Shown: positions 35,507 to 45,304 of the stretch, piece after piece | Layout of the letters: each line of letters opens with the position of its first letter | Position numbering within the stretch: the first letter of the stretch is position 1 | Assembly: GCA_025055765.1 (NCBI GenBank) | Contig: JANWWS010000041.1 | Location: 1 to 62,381 of the forward strand | Length of the DNA: 62,381 nt | Origin: Leptospiraceae bacterium | GTDB lineage: Bacteria > Spirochaetota > Leptospiria > Turneriellales > Turneriellaceae | Direction: 5' to 3' | Notes under the pieces: model-generated | Told to the model about the DNA's origin: nothing | Database searches by the model: none | What the model saw: the letters and a program-made list of their open reading frames with translations, nothing else | Position numbers and translations under genes: made by a program

Positions 35507-35959
35507 ATGCCTTGGTTTAGTGCTGAAGTAAGAAGAACCATACCGGCCTGTGCCGACGTGGCCTTTAATACTATTTGTGATTTTGAAAGCTATCCCCAAT
35601 GGATTACCACAATTCGGCAGGCAAATCTATTAAAAAAAACCCAACATGGAAGTGTTGTGGAATTCCATGCCCACCTCATCGTACGTACCATCCGATATGT
35701 GCTAGACTACGAAATAGATCCTCTCTTACGCTGCCTACGCTGGACTTTTTTAGAGGGGGATATCTTGAGCACAAATGGCGAGTTTTTGGTCCTAGAAGAG
35801 GGAGCTCATGCGAGTCTTGCGATATATCGTATACATGCGGATCCTGGCTTCTATGTAAACGAGTTGCTGTTGTTTCTGCTCAAGGAGACAGTTATGGCCG
35901 GGGTTCTGCGGGACCTTGAAAAAGAGGTTCGGCGGCGCAAAAATCTTTTAATTTTATAG
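35507..35959 (+). CDS. SRPBCC/START-like (Coq10-type) protein
   Basis: A 150-residue protein with the Coq10/aromatase SRPBCC pattern: a beta strand (FSAEVRRTIPACADVAFNTI) and CDFESYPQWI, which matches the YPQFLPWV-like region of these proteins. A long hydrophobic C-terminal helix (FYVNELLLFLLKETVMAGVL) follows. Such proteins bind lipids or quinone-like ligands in a deep pocket. Ligand unknown; nearby dxs (isoprenoid supply) and, farther away, ubiA are consistent with a quinone link but do not prove it. Confidence 0.75.
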   Translation: MPWFSAEVRRTIPACADVAFNTICDFESYPQWITTIRQANLLKKTQHGSVVEFHAHLIVRTIRYVLDYEIDPLLRCLRWTFLEGDILSTNGEFLVLEEGAHASLAIYRIHADPGFYVNELLLFLLKETVMAGVLRDLEKEVRRRKNLLIL

Positions 35960-35963
35960 CATC

Positions 35964-35998
35964 TTTTGTCTCATTTCTGCAAATTTTTTGTCTAATTT
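35964..35998. repeat. Two imperfect 13-bp direct repeats
   Basis: TTTTGTCTCATTT (35964-35976) and TTTTGTCTAATTT (35986-35998) differ at one base and are 22 bp apart. They lie just upstream of the small ORF at 36017. TATATAA at 36003-36009 is close to them but too near the ATG to be a normal -10 for it. Confidence 0.3.
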
Positions 35999-36016
35999 GG
36001 GTTATATAAGAGGTGT

Positions 36017-36439
36017 ATGGTTGAGCTGAGAATTTCCAAATATTTATTAAGGTACTTGTTGCAGGAAGGCGGTTTAGATCGCCACCAGTGGGAAAAGCTT
36101 TTGAGTGGCTTTTGTGGCTTCCCTGTAAAGATTCCCCGCTTTTTTTGGGAGGTGGAGCTATACGTACGGCATGGGGCTAAGCCTCCCTTGGTACACCTCA
36201 TCTGCCACGTACCTCCCCATTTCCCTGGTTTAGATGGGCGAAAAGAGATCCACAGCCGACTAAGAAGGCATGTCTTAGGCTCTATCTACCGGGAAGTTAG
36301 CCTGGGGCATAGCCATAGTAGTAACGCCATAACCAACGGTAGCGATCGTATTCCCCTCGCGTTACCTTCACATAATGATGAGTTTCGTGAATGGGGATTT
36401 GCTCCACAAAATAATCGAGGTCTTGGGAAAACTGCCTAA
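36017..36439 (+). CDS. Small hypothetical protein, overlaps slt at its 3' end
   Basis: A 140-residue frame with AAGAGGTG just before the ATG. The first 95 or so residues (MVELRISKYLLRYLLQEGG and on) look like a real soluble protein with normal hydrophobic periodicity. The last 47 codons run antisense through the slt C-terminal coding region (143-bp overlap), and their composition is unusual (Ser, His, Asn rich), so the true protein may be shorter if there is a frame break near 36297. I do not recognise a family. If it is not real, 35960-36296 is a 337-bp empty stretch. Confidence 0.45.
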   Translation: MVELRISKYLLRYLLQEGGLDRHQWEKLLSGFCGFPVKIPRFFWEVELYVRHGAKPPLVHLICHVPPHFPGLDGRKEIHSRLRRHVLGSIYREVSLGHSHSSNAITNGSDRIPLALPSHNDEFREWGFAPQNNRGLGKTA

Positions 36440-38570
36440 GCCACTCAACTAAGCGGCCAGGCCCAGCATTGTAAGCGGCCGCAATTTTCTCAAAGGTAGG
36501 AGAATAGTTGCGGCTAAGGTCATGATAAAACTTAGCACCTAAAAGGATGCTGTGCCTGGGATTATACAAATTAAGCTGGGAAAGTCGCAAAGTACGGTTC
36601 AACGTCTTTGCAGTTGCCGGAAGTAGCTGCATGAGCCCCCGCGCGTTGGCGCTGCTTGTGGCCCGGGGATTAAACATAGACTCTTGTTTCATAAGAGCAT
36701 AGAGTTTTTCTGGTTCGAGGGAGAAACGCGCAGCAGCTTCCCGCACAGTGGCAAGCCAGGGTGTGGGGTAAAAGGTGCGTATGGCGCGGTCGCTCATGAA
36801 AAAGATATCAAGCCGGATCTGCTTTTGGCGGGCATACTGCTTGAGGTAGTAGAGCTTAGTAGCGGGCTGGTCTAAAAACTCCCCCATTTGATACAAGATT
36901 AAGTTCCTTTGGGAACTATGCTCGAGATAGCGCATGGCTTCTTGAGAAAACCCTATAGCAAAAAGAAAGGCTCCTTTGATCTCCCTCTCACTGAGCCTTC
37001 GACCTAAAAGAGCCAGTTCTTGTTCAAGCTCAAGCCAGAGCACATCTACCGCAAAACGAGGGTTTTTGCGTTTTTCTTGAAAAAAGGAGCGCAAGGCAGT
37101 TTCATGCCCCCCGTTGGCCGCAAGCCATTGGCGAAGCTCAGCTATACTTCCTTTTTTGGGGAGGCTCTGCACATTGTCTTCCCTGCCGGCAAGCAAGGCT
37201 CTTTCTAGGTAAGTATCTTCTGGGGAGTTTAAATAAACTGCCTGAAACCATTTCTTGGCTTCCTTGAAATTTCCCTCCGCGGCAAGGAGTTTGCCCAGGT
37301 GGTAGCGGGAATGGCCACCCACGGGAGAATCTCTTGTTGCTTGAATTAGCTCATAAAGACAACTTTTTGCCTTCTCTTTTTCTTGGGAGAGAATATACTC
37401 GAGGCATACCGAAAAGGCTGTTTTTTCAGCGTAATAGGAATCGGGGTCATGCTTCTGGAGGTAATAGAGTGCTTCTCGCAAACGCTCAGGGTGGTTCGTC
37501 TTGTAAAGAGCCTTAATACGATTAAGGGCTACCTCCCGTACCGGGAATTTTTCGGGTACCACAGCTATAATCTCCTCAAAACGATTGGCCTTCCAGAGAC
37601 GGTTTGTGGCATCTTGCAGCAAGGCACCTTGCTCGCGAATTGAGAGTTTGGCAAATCCCTCTTGTATTGTGCTCTGGGCATTGGCGAAATCTTTTGTGTC
37701 AATTAACAAGCGGGTATAGTTTTGATAGTAATAGTACTGGTAGGGATAAAGTGCGCTTTGGCTAAGTTCCTGAAAAAGGGCTTTTGCTGCTTCATACTCT
37801 TTCATGATGCGATAAGCCTCGGCTAGGCGCAGCTTTTCGTGGCTTGTTAGCTCTTGCCTTGGGACAAAACTCATAAGACGTCGTGCTGCCTGAAGATACG
37901 TAAAATCATTGGCGGGATATTCGAGTACTTTTTGGTAGATTTGGCGTGATTTTGTGCTATCCCCAAGTTCAAGAAAAAGATCGGCGGCATTAAGAAAAAA
38001 CTCAGGGTCTTGTATTTTTTCGGCTTGGTTTAGATAAAAACGGGCTGCCTCGGATTTATCTATTAGGCTTAAGTAACGACCATACTGGGCAAGATAGGGT
38101 CGGTATAGGGGATGGCTTTCGGTTAAACTTTTTTTTAATTCTTCAAGAAACCAAAGGGCTGCCACTATGTGCTTTTCCTCTAGGGCAAGCTGAGTCAAAG
38201 ACAGGAGAGCCTCTTCATAAAAGAGGGATTTGGGTATTCTAGTGGCTTTGCGGAAAAACAGGACAGCTTGTTCACTGTTGCGGATGGTTTTTCCTGGCGC
38301 ATGTTTAATAAAGCCACTTTCGCAAAAAAAAGTGAAAGCCTCAGGCAGATCTTTTTCTCTTAGGGCCTCTTTGGCTATGCGGTAAGCTAGGGTGTATTTT
38401 AAATGGGGGTGGGGAAATCTCCGATAAAAATTCTTTAATTCTTTGTAGCTTTCGGCATGAAAATGCCGTAAAGCTTTGCCTAATTCCTCGAGTTCTTTGA
38501 GATCTCGGCTGTGTCCCACTACTGTAAGAAAGAGCTTTGTAAACACAATAAGGAGAGCCCACCTTATCAT
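36297..38570 (-). CDS. slt: Soluble lytic murein transglycosylase
   Basis: A 757-residue periplasmic enzyme that cleaves peptidoglycan glycan strands, releasing 1,6-anhydromuropeptides. It has a signal peptide (MIRWALLIVFTKLFLTVVG), a long superhelical region of TPR-like helices, and a C-terminal goose-lysozyme-like catalytic domain. The catalytic Glu near residue 630 lies in LMKQESMFNPRATSSANARG, with LMQLLPATAKTL and AAYNAGPGRLVEWL following. Slt70-like architecture and length both fit. It is divergent from mltG across 57 bp, giving two peptidoglycan-lytic genes back to back. Confidence 0.92.
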   Translation of the reverse strand: MIRWALLIVFTKLFLTVVGHSRDLKELEELGKALRHFHAESYKELKNFYRRFPHPHLKYTLAYRIAKEALREKDLPEAFTFFCESGFIKHAPGKTIRNSEQAVLFFRKATRIPKSLFYEEALLSLTQLALEEKHIVAALWFLEELKKSLTESHPLYRPYLAQYGRYLSLIDKSEAARFYLNQAEKIQDPEFFLNAADLFLELGDSTKSRQIYQKVLEYPANDFTYLQAARRLMSFVPRQELTSHEKLRLAEAYRIMKEYEAAKALFQELSQSALYPYQYYYYQNYTRLLIDTKDFANAQSTIQEGFAKLSIREQGALLQDATNRLWKANRFEEIIAVVPEKFPVREVALNRIKALYKTNHPERLREALYYLQKHDPDSYYAEKTAFSVCLEYILSQEKEKAKSCLYELIQATRDSPVGGHSRYHLGKLLAAEGNFKEAKKWFQAVYLNSPEDTYLERALLAGREDNVQSLPKKGSIAELRQWLAANGGHETALRSFFQEKRKNPRFAVDVLWLELEQELALLGRRLSEREIKGAFLFAIGFSQEAMRYLEHSSQRNLILYQMGEFLDQPATKLYYLKQYARQKQIRLDIFFMSDRAIRTFYPTPWLATVREAAARFSLEPEKLYALMKQESMFNPRATSSANARGLMQLLPATAKTLNRTLRLSQLNLYNPRHSILLGAKFYHDLSRNYSPTFEKIAAAYNAGPGRLVEWLRQFSQDLDYFVEQIPIHETHHYVKVTRGEYDRYRWLWRYYYGYAPG

Positions 38571-38627
38571 GTACTTAAGCCAAAAAAGTGCTTACAAGCT
38601 GTCAATGCATTGTAGCTAAAGCTATCC

Positions 38628-39623
38628 ATGGGGAGCATAAAGAAAATTCTCACAAGGGCTATTTTCATTGTGGTTTTCCTCGTTCTTGCCTTCGTGGTTT
38701 TTTTTCTTATATCCTTAGGTTCCCCTGGTAAGGGTGAAAAAAGACAAGACTTTGTTGTTAGGTCAGGATGGGGTGCTTACGCTGTTGCCAAGGAGCTTCA
38801 CCAGCAGGGTTTGATTAAAAGCCGTCGTGCTTTCCTTTGGTATTTACGTCTTTCTGGGAAGATAAACGAGCTCAAAAAGGGTGTCTATGAAATTCATGAT
38901 GGCATGAGCGGTTTTTACGTAGCTGATCTTTTAACAAGTGGTAGGACAAAGAGCATTAGTTTTACTATCCCTGAGGGGTACAACAACCGACAGATTGGTG
39001 ATTTGCTAACCGAAAAAGGGTTCTTTCATTCCCGCGCAGAGTTTTTGCACTACGCATCTGATAAAGATTTGCTCGAGAAGTATAAAATTCCGGCAAAGAC
39101 TGCGGAAGGCTATCTTTTTCCCGAGACCTACACAGTGCCTGTCGGTTATGACAAGAAAAAAATTATTGCTTTAATGATTGAGCAATTCTTTGAAAGTACA
39201 AAAGACCTCCCATTGCCCCGAGATCCCGTCGAGAGGCATAATTTGGTTATCCTGGCCAGCATTGTTGAAAGAGAAGCCCAAGTAAAAGAAGAAAGACCTC
39301 TTATTGCAGGTGTCTTCCACAATCGCCTCAAGGCTAACTATCCTTTGGAATCTTGCGCCACCATACAGTATTTGTTTGAACGGCCCAAAAAGAAGCTTTA
39401 CTACAAAGACCTTGAGATTAATTCCCCCTATAATACCTATAAACACCGTGGTCTTCCCCCTTCCCCCATAAGTAATCCTGGGCTTGAGGCAATAAAGGCA
39501 TCGTTAAATCCGGCCCAGACTAGCTACAAGTTTTTTGTAGTAAAGGGTGATGGCAGTCATCATTTTTCGCAAAGCTATGCGGAGCATTTAAAAATGAAAA
39601 AGCTTTATTTAGGGTCCCACTAA
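38628..39623 (+). CDS. mltG: Endolytic transglycosylase MltG (YceG family)
   Basis: MltG cuts nascent glycan strands at the inner membrane and sets glycan chain length. A single membrane-spanning segment lies near residues 10-32 (TRAIFIVVFLVLAFVVFFL). The periplasmic part shows FTIPEGYNNRQIGDLL (LysM-like start) and the catalytic Glu region ASIVEREAQ with FHNRL, followed by YNTYKHRGLPPSPISNPG. The 331 residues are of family length. It is divergent to slt and 60 bp before secA on the same strand. Confidence 0.93.
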   Translation: MGSIKKILTRAIFIVVFLVLAFVVFFLISLGSPGKGEKRQDFVVRSGWGAYAVAKELHQQGLIKSRRAFLWYLRLSGKINELKKGVYEIHDGMSGFYVADLLTSGRTKSISFTIPEGYNNRQIGDLLTEKGFFHSRAEFLHYASDKDLLEKYKIPAKTAEGYLFPETYTVPVGYDKKKIIALMIEQFFESTKDLPLPRDPVERHNLVILASIVEREAQVKEERPLIAGVFHNRLKANYPLESCATIQYLFERPKKKLYYKDLEINSPYNTYKHRGLPPSPISNPGLEAIKASLNPAQTSYKFFVVKGDGSHHFSQSYAEHLKMKKLYLGSH

Positions 39624-39683
39624 AGCGGAAAATCGGTTGGCAAAGCACGGCATTTTTAAAAAAGATTCCGCAAAGGGGGTGGG

Positions 39684-42236
39684 ATGGTTACCACCATATT
39701 AAGGCTTCTTTTCGGCTCAAAGCATGAAAGAGATATAAAAAAATTACGCCCTATTGTTGATACCATAAATTCATACGAAAGTGAAATTGCGGCCTTATCC
39801 GATGAAGAATTAAAAGCGCGGGGCAAAAACCTTCGTCAACGAGTGGAAAACGGGGAAAGCCTTGATTCTGTTTTACCAGAGTGTTTTGCTGTAATTCGAG
39901 AAACCTCCAAGCGAACGTTAGGAATGAGGCATTTTGATGTGCAGCTTATGGGGGGGATTGTGTTGCACCAGGGCAAGATTGCCGAGATGAAAACAGGGGA
40001 GGGCAAAACCCTTACGGCAACTTTGGCAGTAGCCCTCAACGCCTTTAAGGGGCGAGGCGTGCATGTTGTTACTGTAAACGATTATCTGGCCCGTCGCGAT
40101 GCGGAGTGGATGGGTCCTATTTACCGCTTTCACGATCTAAGTGTAGGGGTCATCACAAGCCAAATGTCCCATTTAGAACGACAAAGAGCTTATGCCTGTG
40201 ATATCACTTACGGAACTAATAATGAGTTTGGCTTTGATTACCTACGTGATAACATGGTAGAACACCGCAGCTTTCGCGTGCAACGTGGACATTACTATGC
40301 CATTGTCGATGAGGTAGACTCCATACTCATTGATGAGGCGCGCACCCCACTTATTATTAGTGGCCCAGCAGATCTCGACACCGAAGGGTATATCCGCGTG
40401 AACCGTATCATACCGCACCTTCAAGACAAAGTAGACTTTGAAATTGATGAAAAAGCTCGTACCGTACTTTTAACAGAAATGGGGGTCTCCAAGGTAGAAA
40501 AGCTTTTAGGTATTGAAAACCTCTACGCTGCGCAAAATATTGAATTGGTTCACCATGTACACCAATGCCTAAGGGCGCATCACCTTTTCCACAGGGATGT
40601 AGATTATGTGGTGCAAAATGGGGAGGTCATTATTGTAGATGAGTTTACGGGTAGGCTCATGTATGGCAGGCGCTACAGCGATGGCCTCCACCAAGCAATT
40701 GAGGCAAAAGAAAAAGTACCAGTTAAGCAAGAAAACCAAACCTTAGCTACCATTACCTTTCAAAATTATTTCCGCATGTATGAAAAATTAGCGGGCATGA
40801 CCGGTACGGCAGATACCGAGGCTGAAGAATTTCGCAAAATTTATAAGCTGGATGTGGTGGTGCTGCCCACCCATAAACCAATGATACGTGTGGACTATCC
40901 CGATCGCGTCTACCGCACTCAAAGAGAAAAATTCCAGGCCATTGTCGAAGAGGTGAAGGAGTGTTATCTCCGGGGTCAACCCGTTCTTTTGGGAACTGTA
41001 TCCATTGAGAATTCGGAAAAGCTATCCAAACTTTTGCAGCAAAAAGGCATACCTCATGCCGTTTTAAATGCCAAATACCACGAAAAAGAAGCCGAGATCA
41101 TTAAAGAAGCGGGCCAAAAAGGTAGAGTAACCATTGCTACCAATATGGCTGGTCGCGGCACCGACATTGTACTGGGACCAGGTGTAAAGGAACTGGGTGG
41201 TCTCCATGTGATTGGTTCAGAAAGGCATGAGTCAAGACGCATTGACAACCAATTAAGAGGCCGTTCGGGTAGACAGGGAGATCCTGGCTCTTCCCGTTTT
41301 TACCTCTCCCTCGAGGACGAGCTTATGCGTATCTTTGGCTCAGATAGGCTTGGCCCAATTATGGAAAAGATAGGCATGAGGGAGGGGGACTCGATTGAGC
41401 ATCGCATGGTAACAAAGGCCATAGAGCGAGCGCAAAAGAGGGTTGAGGCTCATAACTTTGAAATCCGTAAGCATCTTTTAGAGTATGACGATGTAATGAA
41501 TACCCAGCGAAACTACATTTATGGGATAAGAAATGAAATCCTAGACAAAGATGACATCACCCCCCTAGTGGAAGAGTATATTCACGATGCTCTACTCGCG
41601 AAATTAGAGCAATTTCTACCGGGAAAATCGCCAGCAAGTTGGAATCTCGAGGAACTAGAGCATTACCTTCACAATTCGCTTGGCATAAGCATCAAAAAAG
41701 AAGATCTGGAAAGGAAATCCTACACCGAAATCTATAAATTCTTAACAGAAGAGGTGCTCTCTTTTTATAGGCAGAAGGCAAAAAAATACGGGGAGGCCAA
41801 CATGAGGGCCTTAGAGAGGCTTATCTCCCTTCAGGTCATCGATCATAAATGGAAGGAGCACCTTTATGCCATAGACCAGTTAAGGGAGGGGATGTGGGCA
41901 GTGGGTTACGCTGAGCGCAACCCCCTTGTGGAGTATCGCTTGAGGGCTTTTGAGCTCTTTGAGGCCATGGTCCAATCTATTAAGGAAGAAATTATGGAAT
42001 TCCTGCTCAAAGCAGAAATCGTAGAGCCCGTAGCTATAGAAGCTCCAGCAGAATACCACGAAGTTGGGCAGGCAATCCATTCTAGTTTAAAGAGTTTCGA
42101 CCTAACTTCAGCCGAGGAACTCATGGAAAGAACGGTTAAAGAGGCCTTGAAAAAACCAGTGGATCAACAGAAAAAAGCCAAAAGCACCCCTGGTGGTGCC
42201 TCGCAGCGACGCTCTTCTCGCCGTAAAAGGGCTTAG
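39684..42236 (+). CDS. secA: Preprotein translocase ATPase SecA
   Basis: SecA drives post-translational export through SecYEG. The 850 residues carry Walker A in [11 protein letters not shown], the [20 protein letters not shown] motif, the [10 protein letters not shown] helicase motif and [15 protein letters not shown]. The family C-terminal zinc-binding SEC-C motif (CxCxSGxxxxxCH) is absent; instead the chain ends in a basic tail ([10 protein letters not shown]). AAAGGGGG precedes the start. The 3' end overlaps gltA by 4 bp on the opposite strand. Confidence 0.97.
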   Translation: MVTTILRLLFGSKHERDIKKLRPIVDTINSYESEIAALSDEELKARGKNLRQRVENGESLDSVLPECFAVIRETSKRTLGMRHFDVQLMGGIVLHQGKIAEMKTGEGKTLTATLAVALNAFKGRGVHVVTVNDYLARRDAEWMGPIYRFHDLSVGVITSQMSHLERQRAYACDITYGTNNEFGFDYLRDNMVEHRSFRVQRGHYYAIVDEVDSILIDEARTPLIISGPADLDTEGYIRVNRIIPHLQDKVDFEIDEKARTVLLTEMGVSKVEKLLGIENLYAAQNIELVHHVHQCLRAHHLFHRDVDYVVQNGEVIIVDEFTGRLMYGRRYSDGLHQAIEAKEKVPVKQENQTLATITFQNYFRMYEKLAGMTGTADTEAEEFRKIYKLDVVVLPTHKPMIRVDYPDRVYRTQREKFQAIVEEVKECYLRGQPVLLGTVSIENSEKLSKLLQQKGIPHAVLNAKYHEKEAEIIKEAGQKGRVTIATNMAGRGTDIVLGPGVKELGGLHVIGSERHESRRIDNQLRGRSGRQGDPGSSRFYLSLEDELMRIFGSDRLGPIMEKIGMREGDSIEHRMVTKAIERAQKRVEAHNFEIRKHLLEYDDVMNTQRNYIYGIRNEILDKDDITPLVEEYIHDALLAKLEQFLPGKSPASWNLEELEHYLHNSLGISIKKEDLERKSYTEIYKFLTEEVLSFYRQKAKKYGEANMRALERLISLQVIDHKWKEHLYAIDQLREGMWAVGYAERNPLVEYRLRAFELFEAMVQSIKEEIMEFLLKAEIVEPVAIEAPAEYHEVGQAIHSSLKSFDLTSAEELMERTVKEALKKPVDQQKKAKSTPGGASQRRSSRRKRA

Positions 42237-43351
42237 CGTGCTGTTATAGGTACGTATTTCACATTGCGAGGACCAATATACTCGGCGCGTGGTCGTATGA
42301 GGCGGTTGTTTTCGTACTGCTCAAAAATATGAGCAATCCATCCAGCCGTACGCGCTACAGCAAAAACAGCCGTGAACATATCGGTTGGGAATCCCAGGGC
42401 ATAAAATACAAGGCCCCCGTAAAAGTCTACATTGGCTCTAAGATTTTTTTTCTTGAGCATATAATCCTCAACAGCCAAGGCCGTTTCATAAGCTTTTTCG
42501 TATCCTAGTTGTAGGCAGAGCTTTTCAGCCATTGCTTTTAGGATAGGCACACGGGGATCTCCCTCTTTGTAAACACGGTGGCCAAAACCCATAATACGTT
42601 CTTTTCTAGCAAGACGTACATCTATCCACTCCGGTACAGCCTGGGGATCCCCAATGTCTAGAAGCATCTCCATGGCTTTTTGGGTGGCACCTCCATGCAG
42701 AGCTCCTTTTAAGGTAGCAAGAGCACTTGTAATGGCAGCATACATGTCAGCTAAGGCTGCGGTGACAATTCTAGCATTAAAAGTCGAAGCATTAAGCTCA
42801 TGCTCGGCGTAGAGGACAAGTGCTGTCTCAAGAGTACGTGCCGATATTTCATCGGGTTCCTCCCCCCATAACATATAGAGAAAGTTTTGTGCAAAGGAGA
42901 GGTCTTGTCTTGGCTCAATGATAGATTTGGCCTTTCGGTGGCGTTCAAAACCCGTGACTAGGACAGGAATTTTCGCTAAAATACGGATGGCCTTTCTTTC
43001 ATTTGCCTCATAAGTTAGGATATCCGCTTCATGGTCATGTAAGGCTAAAGCGGAGACCAGGGTACGTAGGGCAGCCATGGGATGGGCCTGGCGGGGCAAA
43101 TGGTGGATCATCTCCTGAATTTCCCAGGGAATTTGATTGTTTTCGCGCAGCTCCTTTTTGAGTCTGTCGAGTTCTCGCACCCCTGGTAGACGACTGTACC
43201 ACAGAAGATAGACCACTTCCTCAAAGTTAGATTGACGGGCCAATTCTTCAATTGGGATGCCCCGATAATACAAAGACCTGCCCTCTATGAGAGTTATGGA
43301 AGAGGGCATAACCTTAACTTCTTCAAGACCAGCGTGATGGTCTGTTGACAT
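42233..43351 (-). CDS. gltA: Citrate synthase
   Basis: Condenses acetyl-CoA and oxaloacetate, first step of the TCA cycle. The 372-residue length and sequence fit the short bacterial type (CitZ-like), which also includes methylcitrate synthases. Catalytic residues are visible: His in EHELNAST, His in MGFGHRVYK, and Asp in NVDFYGG. The [11 protein letters not shown] loop binds CoA. Substrate preference between oxaloacetate with acetyl-CoA and propionyl-CoA cannot be settled by sequence alone. It sits after two envelope protein genes on the minus strand and overlaps secA by 4 bp. Confidence 0.94.
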   Translation of the reverse strand: MSTDHHAGLEEVKVMPSSITLIEGRSLYYRGIPIEELARQSNFEEVVYLLWYSRLPGVRELDRLKKELRENNQIPWEIQEMIHHLPRQAHPMAALRTLVSALALHDHEADILTYEANERKAIRILAKIPVLVTGFERHRKAKSIIEPRQDLSFAQNFLYMLWGEEPDEISARTLETALVLYAEHELNASTFNARIVTAALADMYAAITSALATLKGALHGGATQKAMEMLLDIGDPQAVPEWIDVRLARKERIMGFGHRVYKEGDPRVPILKAMAEKLCLQLGYEKAYETALAVEDYMLKKKNLRANVDFYGGLVFYALGFPTDMFTAVFAVARTAGWIAHIFEQYENNRLIRPRAEYIGPRNVKYVPITAR

Positions 43352-43369
43352 AGATCTATTTCATGCTAA

Positions 43370-44131
43370 TCACTTGGCGGAGACATCACTTAGGTTTAAT
43401 TCTATCTCCCCATCTTTCTTTCCAGGACCCTTGGGTTCTTGGATTACTTGCTCCGATTTTATTCCCCCTTTTTCCAAAAGGTAATCAGCGATAGCCTTTG
43501 CATAGTATTCCGAGATGGCCGTGCTTGTTTTGGTATCCTTTTGACTACGTGTTAGGATATTGAGCTTGGCATCCGGTTGTTTACGCATCACCGAATGAAT
43601 TTTATCAAGCGAGCGCTTAAAGTTGTCTGTTAGCGGTCCAATTTGGTCAGCTTTAGCTACTTCTTTATTGCCTGGTAATACAAAGGCATTTATGGCAGTG
43701 TAACTACCGGAGAACCGGTTTTCCCCCTTGCGTTTAAGTCCTGCCTCCAGTAAAGCTATGGAAACCCAAGTGGTGTCGCTCTCTACTTTTTTCTTGTAAT
43801 AATCCCTTTCTCGGTCAAGCATTTCTTTTTGTATTTTGCGCCGCTCGGCTTTGTATAAAGCGGTTTGACTATAAATGGAGGCAAGGGTGGCGTAAAAGCT
43901 GGCTTTTGCGTACTCTCCATTTTCATAGAAGTTTTGGGCTAAAGCCAGGTAGTTGCGGCAAAAGAAATATTCTTGAAAGGGGATGTATTCTGCTAAATCT
44001 TTGCGTTCCGTGACAACCCTTATGTTTTTTTCCGCATCCTCAATTTCCACCTTCACTTGGGCTTTGGAAACTTTCTCGGCAGCCAGTACTGACGAGAAAA
44101 AAAAGAACAAAGCAATATAGCGCCACTTCAT
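43370..44131 (-). CDS. Periplasmic OmpA-like protein with DUF4398-like front half
   Basis: Signal peptide MKWRYIALFFFFSSVLAA. The next part (about 40-115) is a helical, coiled-coil-like region with YLALAQNFYENGEYAKAS, resembling TPR or DUF4398-like segments. The C-terminal 100 residues (AKLNILTRSQKDTKTSTAIS and YAKAIADYLLEKGGIKSEQV) follow the OmpA-C pattern, but the key peptidoglycan-binding Asp/Arg residues are not clear. It is 10 bp downstream of a DUF4398-like lipoprotein gene. I think the pair form an envelope anchor, but this is inference. Confidence 0.65.
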   Translation of the reverse strand: MKWRYIALFFFFSSVLAAEKVSKAQVKVEIEDAEKNIRVVTERKDLAEYIPFQEYFFCRNYLALAQNFYENGEYAKASFYATLASIYSQTALYKAERRKIQKEMLDRERDYYKKKVESDTTWVSIALLEAGLKRKGENRFSGSYTAINAFVLPGNKEVAKADQIGPLTDNFKRSLDKIHSVMRKQPDAKLNILTRSQKDTKTSTAISEYYAKAIADYLLEKGGIKSEQVIQEPKGPGKKDGEIELNLSDVSAK

Positions 44132-44141
44132 GGTCCCTCCT

Positions 44142-44519
44142 TTATCGCAGTTCTTCCTCTAGAGATTTGAGTTGGTTACGTGCAATTTCAAGTTCCTTCT
44201 TTGCCCGTGCAAGCCTCAAATAGGCCTTTGCCTTGGCAGCATGGTAATAGGCAGGTTCTTCGTTTTCTTCGTTAAGTTCGGTACGGGCGTCGCGTACAAA
44301 TTGTTCGGCTTTTAAAAATTCTTGAGGGGCATATTCAGGAAGTCTCTCTAATTTTTCTTTTTCAAGTTCTTCTTGAGCTTCTGCCACTTCTTTTTGTGCC
44401 ATTTTTAAGGTAATTGTCTCGGGTGCCCGAATAGGTATATCGGAGCGCACCTCTCCTGAGCCGCAAGAAATTGCTTGGGCTATCCACAAACAGGCCAAGA
44501 TGATGACAGACCTTTGCAT
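44142..44519 (-). CDS. DUF4398-like lipoprotein
   Basis: About 125 residues from the ATG at 44519, chosen because AGGAGGGG lies directly before it; an in-frame ATG at 44534 has no such site. The N-terminus ILACLWIAQAISC ends in a lipobox Cys. The mature protein is a long helix-rich stretch with YYHAAKAKAYLRLARAKKEL near the middle and coiled-coil character, matching the DUF4398 pattern. It is probably an outer-membrane or inner-membrane lipoprotein with a partner encoded next (43370). Confidence 0.75.
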   Translation of the reverse strand: MQRSVIILACLWIAQAISCGSGEVRSDIPIRAPETITLKMAQKEVAEAQEELEKEKLERLPEYAPQEFLKAEQFVRDARTELNEENEEPAYYHAAKAKAYLRLARAKKELEIARNQLKSLEEELR

Positions 44520-44717
44520 ATCCCCTCCTACCATTCTTGTTGTATGTGCCCTATAAGAAAAAGCTTTTACTAAGTACAGCTTTTTTTACAATACAAAATT
44601 GCTGGCTAAATGGTAAGTTTCGTACAAATATCTCGCTTAGGTTTTCTAAACACCGGCCGAGGATAGAGAAGGGCTGATTCGGCTTGACCGACTAAGGCTA
44701 TCCTTTTCCCTGTCTCT
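44520..44717. other. Divergent region with dyads before the XRE-cupin gene
   Basis: The 198-bp gap carries promoters for two diverging units. On the plus strand GGATAG (44661-44666) pairs with CTATCC (44698-44703), and TAGAGAAGGG (44664-44673) can alternatively pair with CCCT-G-TCTCTA (44708-44718), which includes the A of the start codon. Between them TCGG and CCGA form a small stem. No ribosome site is visible before the ATG. This could be an operator or a folding leader. Confidence 0.35.
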
Positions 44718-45302
44718 ATGCTCCCCGAAGGGAAGGGTGAGGATCTTTCTCATGTGGTGGGGCAAAACCTAAAGGCACTTCGCTCCTCCCGAGGTTATTC
44801 CCTCGAGAAACTATCTCAACTTTCCGGTGTGTCAAGGGCAATGCTTGGTCAAATTGAGCTTGGCAAAAGTACGCCCACCATAAATGTATTGTGGAAAATT
44901 GCCCGGGCCTTAAATGTGCCTTTCTCGGCTCTTATCTCATCAGAGAATAAATCACCCTCTATTGTACTAAAAGCTAAGGATGCAAAAGTATTGTCGTCCC
45001 AAGATGGCCAGTATGTCTCCCGTGCTCTTTTCCCTTTTGAAAAAAGCCGGCAGGTTGAGTTTTACGAATTGCGCATTGCCCCAGGTTATACAGAAAATGC
45101 CCCAGCTCATCCTCCGGGTACCGTAGAAAATTTGGTTTTACATTCAGGGGCTTTGGAAATTGAAGTGAATGGAGCAAAATACAAGCTTGAGCCTGGCGAT
45201 GCCATTTATTTTGAGGCGGATGTCCCCCATAGCTATCATAACCCTTCCCATGAGACAGCACTTATTTATTTGGTAATGACCTATGCCCGTAATGTAGGCT
45301 AA
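44718..45302 (+). CDS. XRE-family transcription regulator with cupin domain
   Basis: The 194-residue product has an N-terminal helix-turn-helix (HTH_3) at about residues 15-68: LKALRSSRGYSLEKLSQLSG, then RAMLGQIELGKSTPTINVLW. A flexible linker leads to a small C-terminal cupin: HPPGTVENLVLHSGALEIEV, LEPGDAIYFEADVPHSYHNP. Such regulators often respond to a small metabolite in the cupin. The ATG is without a clear ribosome site; a GTG at 44754 is a fallback. Its targets are unknown, perhaps its own divergent promoter. Confidence 0.88.
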   Translation: MLPEGKGEDLSHVVGQNLKALRSSRGYSLEKLSQLSGVSRAMLGQIELGKSTPTINVLWKIARALNVPFSALISSENKSPSIVLKAKDAKVLSSQDGQYVSRALFPFEKSRQVEFYELRIAPGYTENAPAHPPGTVENLVLHSGALEIEVNGAKYKLEPGDAIYFEADVPHSYHNPSHETALIYLVMTYARNVG

Positions 45303-45304
45303 AT

